The notes under the pieces were generated by a model that had not been told where the DNA came from, searched no databases, and saw nothing but the letters and a program-made list of their open reading frames with translations. Made by a program: the position numbers and the translations under genes. Below are positions 42,372 through 51,468 of a DNA stretch of 64,000 bases, in pieces. Position 1 is the stretch's first letter; each line of letters opens with the position of its first letter. This DNA comes from Aggregatilineales bacterium (GTDB lineage Bacteria > Chloroflexota > Anaerolineae > Aggregatilineales > Ch27): positions 1 through 64,000 of the forward strand of contig JARKNX010000130.1 of NCBI GenBank assembly GCA_029976025.1, given 5' to 3'.

Positions 42372-44063
42372 ATGAGCTACCGTTTGTGGAGTACCCGCGT
42401 GCTGGCTGCCGCCTTCGCGGCCGTGATCGTGCTCGGCGCTGCCGGAATGGCCGTTCCGGCTCCCGTTCAGGCCCAGACATCGTCCGGGCCGACCGCCTTT
42501 GACATGCTGGCCGCGCTCAACGAGTGGCGCCTGCAGGAAGGCCTGGCGCCGTTCCGCCCCAACCCGACGCTGACGGCGCTGGCTTCCTTCCAGCTTCAAT
42601 ACCTGCTGCTGCAGGATCACCTGCCGGACCGGCTTCACGACGGAGTCACAGCAGAAGGTCCGCGCGTCCGCGCCCTCTGGTATCCGTATCAGTGGCCGTA
42701 CTACAGGATTCCATCCCGCGTCAGCCTGGAGGAGATCATCGTCGCCCAGCACACCGTCCAGCAGGGTATCAACTGGTGGAAAAACTCGGATATCCACCGC
42801 CGGGCGGTGACCAACCCCAACTACCGCGAGATCGGCGTGGCGGCCATGCCTTACCCGAACGGCACGGTGTTCGTCGTCGAGCTAGGCGGGCGTCCGAACG
42901 TCCTGCCGGCCATGATTCACCCGGACAGGCAGACCCTCTACCTGACGCGGGATACCTACTCAGGCGCGCGGGCCGCTGGCGCCCTGACCGCTATCACCGG
43001 GGTTCGCCTGCTGGATACTGACCAGACGCCCCTGACGGACTGGCAGCCCTGGCAGCGGACTCTGCCCGTGCCGCAGGAGGTGAGCGGCGATACCTTCTAT
43101 GTGGAGTACACCGACGGCAGCCAGACCGTGACCACAGCGGTCAATCTGGAGACTGATATATTCCCGCTGCCGGGGTATCTGGCCGGGCTGACGCCGCCGC
43201 CCTACTACGTGCCCTCGCCCGCCCCTGCCGCGCCGCCGGCGGGCAGCGCGGCCTCGCCGCACCCCGGCGCCGATATACAGGTACTTGAGCGCGGCCCGGA
43301 TATGCTGGCGCTGCTGGCAAACGCGACCGGGGCGGGCGTCACCCTGTCCAGCTTCCACATCCTGGCCCTGAAGCCCGAAGCGCCGCCGTACAGCTTCACG
43401 CTCTCCGGGGCTTTTGACGGCCTCCACCAGGCAGGGATGGGCACGTGTTATCTCTATATGGTGGAAGGGAGCGCGCTGGCGCCGCCGGAACAGTGCACCG
43501 GCACGCTGGTGATACAGCGGGTCAATCGCGTTGGCGCTTTCTGGTATAACACCGGGGATGATCGCCCTGCGCCGCTGCTGGTCTTCACCGATCGCGGCCA
43601 TCTGGCGGCTGACTGCCGCGTCCCGACTGCCGGGTGCTCTTTCTTCGTCGAAGCTGCTCCCGCGCTAACCGGGGCGGGGGACGGCGCAGCTCCAGTCGCC
43701 GGGCAGATCCGCCTGATCTACGACGCCAACAGCCTGTCCCTGCTCAACGCCGGGGAGCAGCCCCTCAATCTGTACGGCCTCTCCCTGAGCGATGGAAGTC
43801 GCACACTCTCCGCCCAGATCTGGAACACAGCGGCCAGCACCGCCCCGCTGAGCCAGCTCCCGGCTGCCGACTGCCTGCAAGTGTGGCGTTACGGGATAAC
43901 CAGCCAGCCCAGGCCGTCGGGATGTCGCGTCCGCCAGTCATGGGTCACCGTCGAAGACAGCGAAACTGTCTGGACAGCGGGACAATTTAGCGTATTCAAC
44001 AACGGCAGGCGCCTGGGAATCTGCCAGACCAGCGCGGGAGAGTGCATCATCGACCTGCCCTGA
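42372..44063 (+). CDS. Secreted protein with N-terminal CAP (SCP/PR1) domain
   Basis: The protein is 563 residues. A signal peptide (about 1-36, ending VPAPVQAQ) precedes a CAP domain at about 45-180 (LAALNEWRLQEGLAPFRPNP, WWKNSDIHRRAVTNPNYREI). A beta-rich region, a Pro/Ala linker near 285-305, and two further beta domains with paired cysteines (FSLSG.., CYLYMVEGSALAPPEQC, DCLQVWRYG) follow. CAP proteins are exported, and their bacterial role is mostly unknown. The downstream part resembles lamin-tail or Ig-like surface modules only loosely. Confidence 0.8.
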   Translation: MSYRLWSTRVLAAAFAAVIVLGAAGMAVPAPVQAQTSSGPTAFDMLAALNEWRLQEGLAPFRPNPTLTALASFQLQYLLLQDHLPDRLHDGVTAEGPRVRALWYPYQWPYYRIPSRVSLEEIIVAQHTVQQGINWWKNSDIHRRAVTNPNYREIGVAAMPYPNGTVFVVELGGRPNVLPAMIHPDRQTLYLTRDTYSGARAAGALTAITGVRLLDTDQTPLTDWQPWQRTLPVPQEVSGDTFYVEYTDGSQTVTTAVNLETDIFPLPGYLAGLTPPPYYVPSPAPAAPPAGSAASPHPGADIQVLERGPDMLALLANATGAGVTLSSFHILALKPEAPPYSFTLSGAFDGLHQAGMGTCYLYMVEGSALAPPEQCTGTLVIQRVNRVGAFWYNTGDDRPAPLLVFTDRGHLAADCRVPTAGCSFFVEAAPALTGAGDGAAPVAGQIRLIYDANSLSLLNAGEQPLNLYGLSLSDGSRTLSAQIWNTAASTAPLSQLPAADCLQVWRYGITSQPRPSGCRVRQSWVTVEDSETVWTAGQFSVFNNGRRLGICQTSAGECIIDLP

Positions 44064-44187
44064 ATCTATATTCTGGCTGTACAGATCGCTTACCAGAAGC
44101 TGCCTGTACTTTTGTAACTGGATCGCTTGCACCATCTTCAGTCGCTGTGTAAGATTGAGCCGGTATGGGCGCTAGAGGATGGGGTGG

Positions 44188-44565
44188 ATGGCGGCTCACC
44201 GTATTCTGGTGGTAGATGATGACCCGGGGATTGTAACCCTGATCACGGCGATCCTGAAGCGGGATGGCTATAACGCACTCTCAGCCTATAGCGGCGAGGA
44301 CGCGCTGGCGCTCTATGCCAGCGCGCATCCCGACCTGATTTTGCTCGATCTGGCGATGCCGGAGGTGACCGGGTTTGAGGTGCTGGAAGAGCTGCGCCAG
44401 CGCGAAGCCGAAACCGGGAGGCGCACCCCGATCATCCTGCTGACGGCGTATACGCAAAGCTATTTTGTGTCGCAGGGAATCCACCCGGATGTGCAGGGCT
44501 ACCTCACCAAGCCGGTCACATCCAAAAAACTGCTGGAAGACGTCAGACGCCTGCTGGCGGAATGA
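44188..44565 (+). CDS. Single-domain response regulator
   Basis: The protein is 125 residues. The receiver domain has an acidic triad Asp10/Asp11, phospho-acceptor Asp54 (LILLDLAMP), Thr86 (LLTAY) and Lys108 (YLTKPV). No output domain is present, so it acts by protein contact like CheY/Spo0F. ATG 44188 has an AGAGG site at good spacing. ATG 44179 is an alternative. It is convergent with a histidine kinase gene 10 bases away, the likely partner. Confidence 0.92.
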   Translation: MAAHRILVVDDDPGIVTLITAILKRDGYNALSAYSGEDALALYASAHPDLILLDLAMPEVTGFEVLEELRQREAETGRRTPIILLTAYTQSYFVSQGIHPDVQGYLTKPVTSKKLLEDVRRLLAE

Positions 44566-44575
44566 GTGCCACAGT

Positions 44576-45631
44576 TTACCCCGCTGGCAGAGCCAGCCCG
44601 AACGCAGCCCCCTGCGTGGAATTGCAGCGGATAAATACGCGCCCGTGATGCGCTTCCGCCACCGCCCGGACCAGGGCCAGCCCCAGGCCGCCGCCTTTGA
44701 GGTCATCCAGGCCTGGCGGCAGGCGGAAGAAGCGATCGAACAGCCGGCTCTGTAACTCCGGCGGGATTGCCGGCCCGTCATCTTCCACCTCAATGATCAG
44801 CTCGTCTCCCTGCACAAAGCCCCGCAGCGCGATCTGCCCGCCCTCCCCGCTCCGTTCGCTGGCATTGAGCAGCAGATTCTCCACCGCCCGCTGAAGCCAC
44901 GCGGCATCCACGGCAGCATCAGGCAGCGGCTCTGCCAGGTCCACGTGAATGCTCTGCCCGGAAGAACCGGTTGTTGCTCCGGTGGCATGCACCGCCGCGC
45001 TCAGAATCGGCGCGATCGCGCGGCGTACCCCGCTGCTGTCAAATTCACTGCCCGTTTGCAGCGCCTCCAGGCCGACTGCATCCTCCAGAAGGGCGTGCAG
45101 CCGCGTCAGGGCGCTGAGCGCAATATCGAACAGATCGAGCACCATCGGGTTGTTGGCCGGCTCCAGCTCTTCGCGGAGCAGCACCAGCGTGCTCAGGGTG
45201 ACGCTGAGCGGGTTGCGCAGATCGTGCGCCGCCGACCGGACAAAGTCCATCCGCTGTTGTTCCGCTTCCTGCAAGCGCCGGATATCCCGCGCCACCACGA
45301 CCCAGCCGTATCCGGCCCCATGATTCAGGGCGGTAATGCTCAATGAGCAGGTCCGTCCGTTATCCAGCGTAGCGTCAAAGAGGGTCGTTGTGCCGGCAGG
45401 ATGGGCGCGCTCCATCTCCAACACCTGCGATATTCGCGAGCGGAGGGCAGCATCCAACGGCGCTTCGGCAAGCGGCACTCCGATTACATCGTTAGTGCGG
45501 CGCGCGAACAGGAAACGGGCCGGCTGGTTGAGCAGCCAGATACAGCCATCGGCATCAGTCACGATGATGCCGTCTGTAGTCGCATGGAGGATCGCTTGCA
45601 GCGCGTCCTGCAACTGGTCGTCAGGGTTCAT
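44576..45631 (-). CDS. PAS-domain sensor histidine kinase
   Basis: The protein is 351 residues and soluble, with no membrane segments. A PAS domain (about 8-120, ATTDGIIVTDADGCIWLLNQ) precedes HisKA with phospho-His136 (SAAHDLRNPLS). HATPase_c has an N-box (NLLLNASERS), G1 (EDDGPAIPP) and G2 (GGGLGLALVRAV). It senses a cytoplasmic signal through PAS and probably passes phosphate to the adjacent single-domain regulator. The 218-base gap upstream (45632-45849) shows no clear element. Confidence 0.92.
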   Translation of the reverse strand: MNPDDQLQDALQAILHATTDGIIVTDADGCIWLLNQPARFLFARRTNDVIGVPLAEAPLDAALRSRISQVLEMERAHPAGTTTLFDATLDNGRTCSLSITALNHGAGYGWVVVARDIRRLQEAEQQRMDFVRSAAHDLRNPLSVTLSTLVLLREELEPANNPMVLDLFDIALSALTRLHALLEDAVGLEALQTGSEFDSSGVRRAIAPILSAAVHATGATTGSSGQSIHVDLAEPLPDAAVDAAWLQRAVENLLLNASERSGEGGQIALRGFVQGDELIIEVEDDGPAIPPELQSRLFDRFFRLPPGLDDLKGGGLGLALVRAVAEAHHGRVFIRCNSTQGAAFGLALPAG

Positions 45632-45849
45632 ACCATCCCACGAATTCCGTTGAGCATCCAGCTAAACCTGTGATAGCTGGCTTCGATCAAACATTAGCAT
45701 ATTTCGAAGTCACAGTGCAACAGCCCTCTCCGCTTCGGGGGCGTTGCAGGCCGCCAGAAAGCTGCCGCCCGGGCGTAAAGTACATCTATAACAGAGTGGA
45801 GGCGTTTATCCCGGCGTTTCTTACAGGCTCACGCAAGCCCCGATCGGCG

Positions 45850-47235
45850 CTACGCCCCGTCGGCGGCGTCAACCGCCAGCATCTCCTGCCGCACCTGGTC
45901 CAGGACCATCAGCGCCAGCAGGTTGTGCACGGCATAGCCCCGCGTCATGGCCCCCGGCCATGAATAATCGTGCGAGTAGAAAGTCTCCAGATGCATATTG
46001 TCCACTGTCAGGCCGCGGCCAGGCAGCGTCCCGGCCACCCGGTCGAAGTCCCACAGCGGGACATCGTACTCGTCGGCCAGCCGGCGCACGATATCGTTGT
46101 TCAGCCCTGTGCCGGCGCGCTGGTCGGCTTTCGTCCCCAGCATAGGGATCACACCCTGATCCAGGGTGTACTGGATGATCTCGCGCAGGTTAGCTTCGAA
46201 CCCCGCCGAGTCGCGATCATTCGTCCCCAGGCGGATGAAGATGGCCGCCGGGTTGTGCAGCGCGATCTCGCAGGCCAGCGGCCCGTCCCCCGGCGGGCAC
46301 GCCGGGTCCCGTGCCCACATCGGATCAAACACCACCCACGAATTCAGGCCGCGCTGGACGGCCACACTATCCCGCGCGAATGACCCCCGGAAGAAGTCAA
46401 TAGTCGGCTGCAGGAAGGCGAAGTCGCCCATCGTATACGGCCCGGAATCGTAGCGAGCCAGGAAGTGCGGGTTCTCGATGGTGCTGTCGCCCAGCTTGGA
46501 GAAGGCGTGTTCGTCCCGGCCAAGCGCCCGCCCGCGCCGGTAGATTTCCCGCACATTGGCCCGCACATCATCGGGCATGATCAGCAGGTAGCCGAAGAGA
46601 TCGATGCCGTTGATATACTGCGGCCAGGGCGGCATGGTCGGGGTGATAGTTGGGGTCGGCAGGGTAATGCCCAGGTCTTCAGCAACATGGCTGCCGGGCG
46701 TTTGCGCTTCCATCACGGCGGTAGCCAGCCGGGCGGCGGTAGCCGTCGCTTCGACAATGGCCGCCGGGATGGGGATGATTAACTGCTGGCCCTGCTGGAG
46801 CAGATTGGGATTGATCGGCGCGTTCAACGCCAGAATGTCATCGACTGTCACGCCGTAGCGGGCGGCAATGCTGTACAGTGTATCGCCCGCCACAATCACA
46901 TATGTGATCGTGGGCACGGTCGGCGAAGCCGCAATTGTGGGCGTCGGCGTCGTTGACGGCGTGGCGGTCTGAGTCGGCAATTCTGTGGCCGCCGGGACAG
47001 GCGTGCTGGAAGGGGCCGCCGCTGCCACGTTCACCGCGCCGGCCAGGGCCATCGTAGGGACAGGCGAAGCGATCGCCAGGGCAGGATCGTGCGTCGTATC
47101 GGCGGTGACAGATACCGGCGTGAGGCGCGGCGCCGACTCGACAGACTGAACGACGCCAGTCAGGACATAGACAACAGTCAGAGCGGCTGTCAGGCCGAAG
47201 ACGATCCCCAGTACAATTACAAGCGAGCGACGCAT
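45850..47235 (-). CDS. Surface LysM protein with SGNH/GDSL hydrolase domain
   Basis: The protein is 461 residues. An N-terminal anchor (about 5-27) is followed by a Thr/Pro-rich linker and one LysM at about 111-155. A second Thr/Pro linker leads to an SGNH-like domain (about 205-450). Block I is KLGDSTIENPHF (Ser251), block III is FIRLGTNDRDSAGF, and a possible Asp-x-x-His block is near VDNMHLETFYSHDY. It may deacylate cell-wall glycans or lipids. The LysM suggests binding to peptidoglycan. Confidence 0.82.
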   Translation of the reverse strand: MRRSLVIVLGIVFGLTAALTVVYVLTGVVQSVESAPRLTPVSVTADTTHDPALAIASPVPTMALAGAVNVAAAAPSSTPVPAATELPTQTATPSTTPTPTIAASPTVPTITYVIVAGDTLYSIAARYGVTVDDILALNAPINPNLLQQGQQLIIPIPAAIVEATATAARLATAVMEAQTPGSHVAEDLGITLPTPTITPTMPPWPQYINGIDLFGYLLIMPDDVRANVREIYRRGRALGRDEHAFSKLGDSTIENPHFLARYDSGPYTMGDFAFLQPTIDFFRGSFARDSVAVQRGLNSWVVFDPMWARDPACPPGDGPLACEIALHNPAAIFIRLGTNDRDSAGFEANLREIIQYTLDQGVIPMLGTKADQRAGTGLNNDIVRRLADEYDVPLWDFDRVAGTLPGRGLTVDNMHLETFYSHDYSWPGAMTRGYAVHNLLALMVLDQVRQEMLAVDAADGA

Positions 47236-47327
47236 GATCAGGCTCTCATCCCATCTGGCTTAATCCGGCGCGAGCATCCCGAATTGTAGCGCAACCGGCG
47301 GGCGGCTGCCCTGCCTTCTGTGAACAT

Positions 47328-47354
47328 AAAAAACCGTCTGCCGGCGCAGACGGT
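47328..47354 (-). terminator. Intrinsic terminator of tRNA-Leu
   Basis: On the minus strand, a 9-bp stem ACCGTCTGC/GCAGACGGT (47333-47341 with 47346-47354) with a 4-base loop is followed by a T tract at 47328-47332, just beyond the tRNA 3' end. Confidence 0.9.
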
Positions 47355-47364
47355 AGCTCAGTTA

Positions 47365-47444
47365 TAGGGCAGGTGGGAGTCGAACCCACAAGGTAGAACC
47401 GGCAGATTTTAAGTCTGCTGCGTTTGCCATTTCGCCACTGCCCC
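47365..47444 (-). tRNA. tRNA-Leu (anticodon UAA)
   Basis: The minus strand starts GGGGCAG at 47444 and closes with CTGCCCT plus discriminator A. The anticodon stem GCAGA/TCTGC encloses the loop CTTAAAA, giving anticodon UAA. T arm: GTGGG TTCGACT CCCAC. The long variable region (about 12 bases) is as in class II Leu tRNAs. CCA is not encoded. It has its own promoter and terminator. Confidence 0.95.
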
Positions 47445-47456
47445 TCACCGCACAAA

Positions 47457-47485
47457 AGTGTAGCAGACCTGGCAGGGAGCGTCAA
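47457..47485 (-). promoter_or_regulatory. Promoter of tRNA-Leu
   Basis: On the minus strand, -35 TTGACG (47480-47485), a 17-bp spacer and -10 TACACT (47457-47462). The -10 lies 12 bases before the tRNA 5' end. Confidence 0.75.
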
Positions 47486-47642
47486 CGCCTCCGCTTCGCG
47501 CTCCGCAGAGATGGAGGGCCGCCCGCGCCCCCGCAGCCTCGTGAACCTGAAGCCAGCCTGATATTTTCCCTATCGCCTTTCGCGGCTATAATCCCCCGTA
47601 TTCTGTAATTGACGCCGGTCGCCCCAAAGGCAGAACACACTT

Positions 47643-49814
47643 ATGGCTGACCAGCTCGCCGGCCAGCAGTTCGGCGGCTACGAAATCCTGGACGAGATCG
47701 GACGCGGCGGCATGGCCGTAGTCTATAGAGCGCGCCAGGTCTCCATGAACCGCATTGTGGCCGTCAAGATTCTGCCTCGCCAGTTCGTGCACGACGATAC
47801 ATTCCGGGCGCGCTTCGCCCGCGAGGTCGATATCGTCGCCAAACTGGAACACCGCGCTATCGTCCCCGTCCATGACTACGGCGAGCTGGACGAAATGCCG
47901 TATATTGTCATGCGCTACATGGACTCCGGCAATGTGGATGACCTGCTGGCGCAGGGGCCGCTGGCTTATGCTACCGCCGTCCGTATTATCAGTCAGATCG
48001 CCGACGGGCTGGATTACGCGCACTCCAAAGGCGTCCTGCACCGCGACCTGAAACCGAGCAATATCCTGCTGGACGAAACCGGCGACGCCTACCTGACCGA
48101 TTTCGGCATCGCCAGCCTGACCGGCGGCAGCAAGATCACGACTGAAGGCGTGGTCGGCACCCCCGCTTATATGAGTCCGGAACAGGCGCAGGGCCTCAAG
48201 CTGGATGGGCGGAGCGATGTCTACGGGCTGGCGGTGCTGGCTTTCGAGATGCTCACCGGCAGCCGCCCCTACGAATCGGATACGCCCTACGGCATCGCTG
48301 TAATGCACGTCACCGCGCCGGTGCCTTCCGCCCGGCAGTACAACCCGGCCCTGTCCCCGGCCATGGATCAGGTGCTTCAGCGCGGGCTGGCTAAAAACCG
48401 GGCGGAGCGCTTCCAGACGGCGGCGGACCTGGCCGCGGCGCTGCAAAAAGCGCTTCACGTTTCTCCGGCTGAGACGGTTGAAAGCACGGCCCAGACCAAG
48501 CCGATCGATCTCACTGAGGCGCATCGCCGGTCGGAAGGGGCCGAGCAGGTTTATGTCTCCGCCCCCATTCATGCCGACCCGGGCCGGTCCGCCGTATCCG
48601 AGGCGCCGCCCACCCCGCCCAGCAGCATGCGCGTGGCCCCGGTCGTGCCGGGCCAGCCCCCGCCCTCTGAGGGCGCCGGCTTCCGCCGGCGTCGGGTGCG
48701 CCGCCCGCGCCCCTGGTGGGTCAACGCCCTGCTGGGCATGGTCATCGGCCTGCTCATCTTCCTCATGCTGGCGGTGGCTGTGCTGGCGGCGTCGATGCTG
48801 AGCGGCCAGGAAGAGCCAACCCCCTCGCCGGTAGAATCGGCCACGCCGACCGAATCCGGCGGCGCGCAGGTCACCATCATCCCGCCGCTGGGCGCGCTGC
48901 ATCCCGCCGCGGTGGCGATGACGCAGACGGCTTCGGCCCTGCCGACAGTGGACCCGCTGGAGGCGCTCTCCCACACCGGCGGGCAGATCGTATTTCACGC
49001 CCGGCGCGATGACGGAGATACGGAACTGTATTTGCTGGACCTGGCGACCGGCCTGGAACAGCCCATCACAAACAACGATGCCGAGGATATGTATCCCGCC
49101 GTCTCGCCTGACGGCCGCCTGGTCGCCTTCATGAGCGACCGCGATGGCGATTACGATATTTATGTGCTGGACCTGGCCTGCGTGAATTCGCCCAACAGCA
49201 ACGCGGAGTGTGAGGCCAGCGCGGTGGCCGTGACCAGCAACGAAGCGGAGGATCGCACGCCGGCCTGGACATCCGATGGCGCGGCTATCCTCTTCGCTTC
49301 TGACCTGCAATTCAACGGCGACTTCGATCTCTACCGCGTTGACCGGGACGGCACAAATCTGACGCAGCTTACCGAAGACGACACCCGCGACGAGCACCCC
49401 TCCATGTCGCCTGACGGGCGGTACATCGTCTACCACGCCTGGGCTGTGAATGATCCGACAACCGGCGCGATCAGGCGTCTGGACCTGCAAAACGACCTGC
49501 AAATCACGCTCTTCGACGGCGACGGGAGGGACTGGGCGCCGACCTACAGTCCGGATGGGCGGAGCATCCTCTTCAACCGTCCAGGCGAAGGCCGGGCCGG
49601 GCTGTGGGTGATGGATGCCAGCGGGCGCAACGAGCGCCTTCTGTATGACGGCCCCGGCTTTGACTGGGGCGGCACATGGAGTCCGGATGGGCGGCTGGTG
49701 ACTTTCACCAGCGACGAAACCGGCGAGGATGAAATCTATCTGATACCGGCCGACGGCGGCGAGGCGCGCAAGATCTCATCCGGCGGCGGGGCGGCCCCTG
49801 TCTGGGTTCCGTAA
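47643..49814 (+). CDS. Receptor-type serine/threonine kinase with extracytoplasmic PD40 propeller
   Basis: The protein is 723 residues. The kinase domain (about 10-275) has Gly loop IGRGGMAVVY, Lys42, HRDLKPSN starting at residue 133, DFG at 153-155 and GTPAYMSPEQ. A juxtamembrane linker leads to one membrane helix (about 358-382). The outer region (about 440-723) is a PD40/WD40-like beta-propeller with repeated SPDGR blades (VSPDGRLVAFMSD, MSPDGRYIVYH, YSPDGRSILFN, WSPDGRLVTFTSD). The layout matches a PknB-like receptor kinase sensing an external ligand. It is unlinked to the soluble kinase at 17264. Confidence 0.93.
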   Translation: MADQLAGQQFGGYEILDEIGRGGMAVVYRARQVSMNRIVAVKILPRQFVHDDTFRARFAREVDIVAKLEHRAIVPVHDYGELDEMPYIVMRYMDSGNVDDLLAQGPLAYATAVRIISQIADGLDYAHSKGVLHRDLKPSNILLDETGDAYLTDFGIASLTGGSKITTEGVVGTPAYMSPEQAQGLKLDGRSDVYGLAVLAFEMLTGSRPYESDTPYGIAVMHVTAPVPSARQYNPALSPAMDQVLQRGLAKNRAERFQTAADLAAALQKALHVSPAETVESTAQTKPIDLTEAHRRSEGAEQVYVSAPIHADPGRSAVSEAPPTPPSSMRVAPVVPGQPPPSEGAGFRRRRVRRPRPWWVNALLGMVIGLLIFLMLAVAVLAASMLSGQEEPTPSPVESATPTESGGAQVTIIPPLGALHPAAVAMTQTASALPTVDPLEALSHTGGQIVFHARRDDGDTELYLLDLATGLEQPITNNDAEDMYPAVSPDGRLVAFMSDRDGDYDIYVLDLACVNSPNSNAECEASAVAVTSNEAEDRTPAWTSDGAAILFASDLQFNGDFDLYRVDRDGTNLTQLTEDDTRDEHPSMSPDGRYIVYHAWAVNDPTTGAIRRLDLQNDLQITLFDGDGRDWAPTYSPDGRSILFNRPGEGRAGLWVMDASGRNERLLYDGPGFDWGGTWSPDGRLVTFTSDETGEDEIYLIPADGGEARKISSGGGAAPVWVP

Positions 49815-49888
49815 TCGGGGCGCGCACCAGGCCGGATAAATACAGACGGAACTATCAGCGACAGACGACACTTAGCGGAGCGATCACC

Positions 49889-50443
49889 ATGGGCGTTATT
49901 GCCGATCTTGCCACCCTCGCCAGACCTGTGCTCAGCCTGCCCATCGTCAGACGGGTCCGGCGCAATCACGGGCTGGAACATGCCACCATCCACATCCTGA
50001 CCCGGAGTCACGGCGGCCTGCGCCTGGCCGGGCGCAGCGATAACGGCGGCTTCTTTCTCTACGGCAGTGTGCCCACCCCGGAAGTGGAGCGGGCGGCGCG
50101 GGAAGCCCTGTCACGGATGCGGGCCGGGCAGCATGATCTGGCTATCCACCCCAACTGCGGCACTAACCTGCTGACGACCGGCACGCTGGCTACGCTGGCG
50201 GCCCTGCTGGGGCTGGCCGGGGCGGAAAGCAGCCTGGAGAAAAAGCTGGAGCGCTTCCCCACCATACTGGTGCTGGTGATGGGCGTGCTAATACTGGCCC
50301 CGGGGCTGGGCCTGGCCCTCCAGCGGCATTTCACCACGCTGGGCGAGCCAGGCGATCTGGAAATCATCCGGATCGAGCAGCACGAGGTGCGCTCGCCATT
50401 TGGCCCGGTGACCGTCCACCGCGTGGATACGGCGAACGGCTAA
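49889..50443 (+). CDS. DUF6391 family protein
   Basis: The protein is 184 residues. It has conserved RRNHGLEHATIHILT near residue 25, AIHPNCGTNLLTTG (about 93-106), and one or two hydrophobic helices (about 103-122 and 131-150). This pattern fits the small uncharacterised family DUF6391, known from cyanobacteria and Chloroflexota. The His/Cys motifs look metal-binding or catalytic. GGAG precedes the ATG. Its stop codon overlaps the stop of the convergent kinase gene. Confidence 0.72.
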   Translation: MGVIADLATLARPVLSLPIVRRVRRNHGLEHATIHILTRSHGGLRLAGRSDNGGFFLYGSVPTPEVERAAREALSRMRAGQHDLAIHPNCGTNLLTTGTLATLAALLGLAGAESSLEKKLERFPTILVLVMGVLILAPGLGLALQRHFTTLGEPGDLEIIRIEQHEVRSPFGPVTVHRVDTANG

Positions 50444-51357
50444 CCCTCCGCCGGCAGGGACATAACGTGCAGCACGTCGGGGACGACCTCAATAACTATG
50501 GGGGTGACGCCGAATGGCTCGCCATCGCACCAGACGGCGGTTGGCGCCGGAGTCGTGATCTGGAACTCCCGGCCCCGCCAGTGAGCGGCATGCCAGGCGC
50601 TGTCCAGGTGCAGGAGGGTCCGACCGACGATCTCCGCCACGCTCCCCTCCTCGCTGCCTTCAACATCGTACACGAACAGGTCCAGCAGCCCGTCATCAGC
50701 GGCCACATCGGGGGCGTATTTAAGCTCCGTTCTGGAATTCAGCCGGCCTGTATTGGCAATCTGGCAGCTCACACCGTGAGCGACGTGTCGCGCGCCGTCC
50801 ACCTCCAGGTGGAAGCGCACCCGCTCCAGCTTGCCCAGCGCCCGGACCGATCCGATTAAGTAGGCCAGCGTCCCCCACTGATTCTTAAGCTCGCGCGTGG
50901 TCTCCTCGTTCATCTGAGCCGTGATCCCGATCTCGGCCCGCATCATGTAGTAGCGGCCATTCCGCTCCTCCGGCTTGCGCACCAGGGCCAGGTCCACCGG
51001 GCGCGGCTCGCGGCTGAAAAGCTGCTCAACCGCTTCAGGAATTGCCGCGGGGATATCAAATTCGGAAGCCAGCACATTGTTTGTGCCGCCCGGCAAGATC
51101 ATCAGCGGGACGCCTGTCCCGGCCAGGCCAGCGGCGGCCTCGTTAATCGTGCCATCGCCGCCGTAAGCCGCCACCACATCAACCCCGGATTCGGCGGCCT
51201 CCCGGGCCAATCGCGTGCAGTCCCCCGCTTTATGGGTGATTGAGACATCCCATTCCACATCGCGCTTGCCCAGGACATCGTTGAGGATGCTGAGGACAGG
51301 GACATCCCCGCCCGCTGCCGGGTTGATGACTACATGGATGCGCTGATAAGAAGTCAT
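50440..51357 (-). CDS. Diacylglycerol/lipid kinase family protein (YegS/DagK-like)
   Basis: The protein is 305 residues from ATG 51357 (GGAG upstream). The DAGK catalytic motif is VVAAYGGDGTINEAAAGLAG with VINPAAGG near the N-terminus and ILPGGTNNVLASEF. The C-terminal beta domain ends VEVVPDVLHVM. It phosphorylates diacylglycerol or another lipid, or a sphingoid-like base. The substrate is not resolvable from sequence. The stop overlaps the DUF6391 stop by two bases. Confidence 0.88.
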   Translation of the reverse strand: MTSYQRIHVVINPAAGGDVPVLSILNDVLGKRDVEWDVSITHKAGDCTRLAREAAESGVDVVAAYGGDGTINEAAAGLAGTGVPLMILPGGTNNVLASEFDIPAAIPEAVEQLFSREPRPVDLALVRKPEERNGRYYMMRAEIGITAQMNEETTRELKNQWGTLAYLIGSVRALGKLERVRFHLEVDGARHVAHGVSCQIANTGRLNSRTELKYAPDVAADDGLLDLFVYDVEGSEEGSVAEIVGRTLLHLDSAWHAAHWRGREFQITTPAPTAVWCDGEPFGVTPIVIEVVPDVLHVMSLPAEG

Positions 51358-51423
51358 GACTCGCTCCGTGGCTGCGTCAGCCTGTGCACGCGCTATCCGC
51401 AATACGCTGCACATGGCCGTACA

Positions 51424-51453
51424 GGCCCGGCAGTCCAGCTCATCTGCCGGGCC
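51424..51453 (-). terminator. Hairpin after the GH3 gene
   Basis: A 10-bp perfect stem GGCCCGGCAG/CTGCCGGGCC (51424-51433 with 51444-51453) with a 10-base loop lies 15 bases past the GH3 stop. No U tract follows, so it may terminate poorly or protect the mRNA end. Confidence 0.5.
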
Positions 51454-51468
51454 ATCACCCTGCGCCGC

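Noticed and set aside
44188-45631. Considered as a fused hybrid kinase broken by inversion
   Set aside because: Each gene is complete with its own start and ribosome site. A convergent kinase-regulator pair is a normal arrangement.
47586-49502. A 638-codon open frame on the minus strand opposite the kinase-PD40 gene
   Set aside because: It is a codon-position shadow of a high-GC gene. Its His/Gln/Asp/Gly-rich, low-hydrophobicity product shows no motifs, while the plus strand encodes a clear kinase and propeller.
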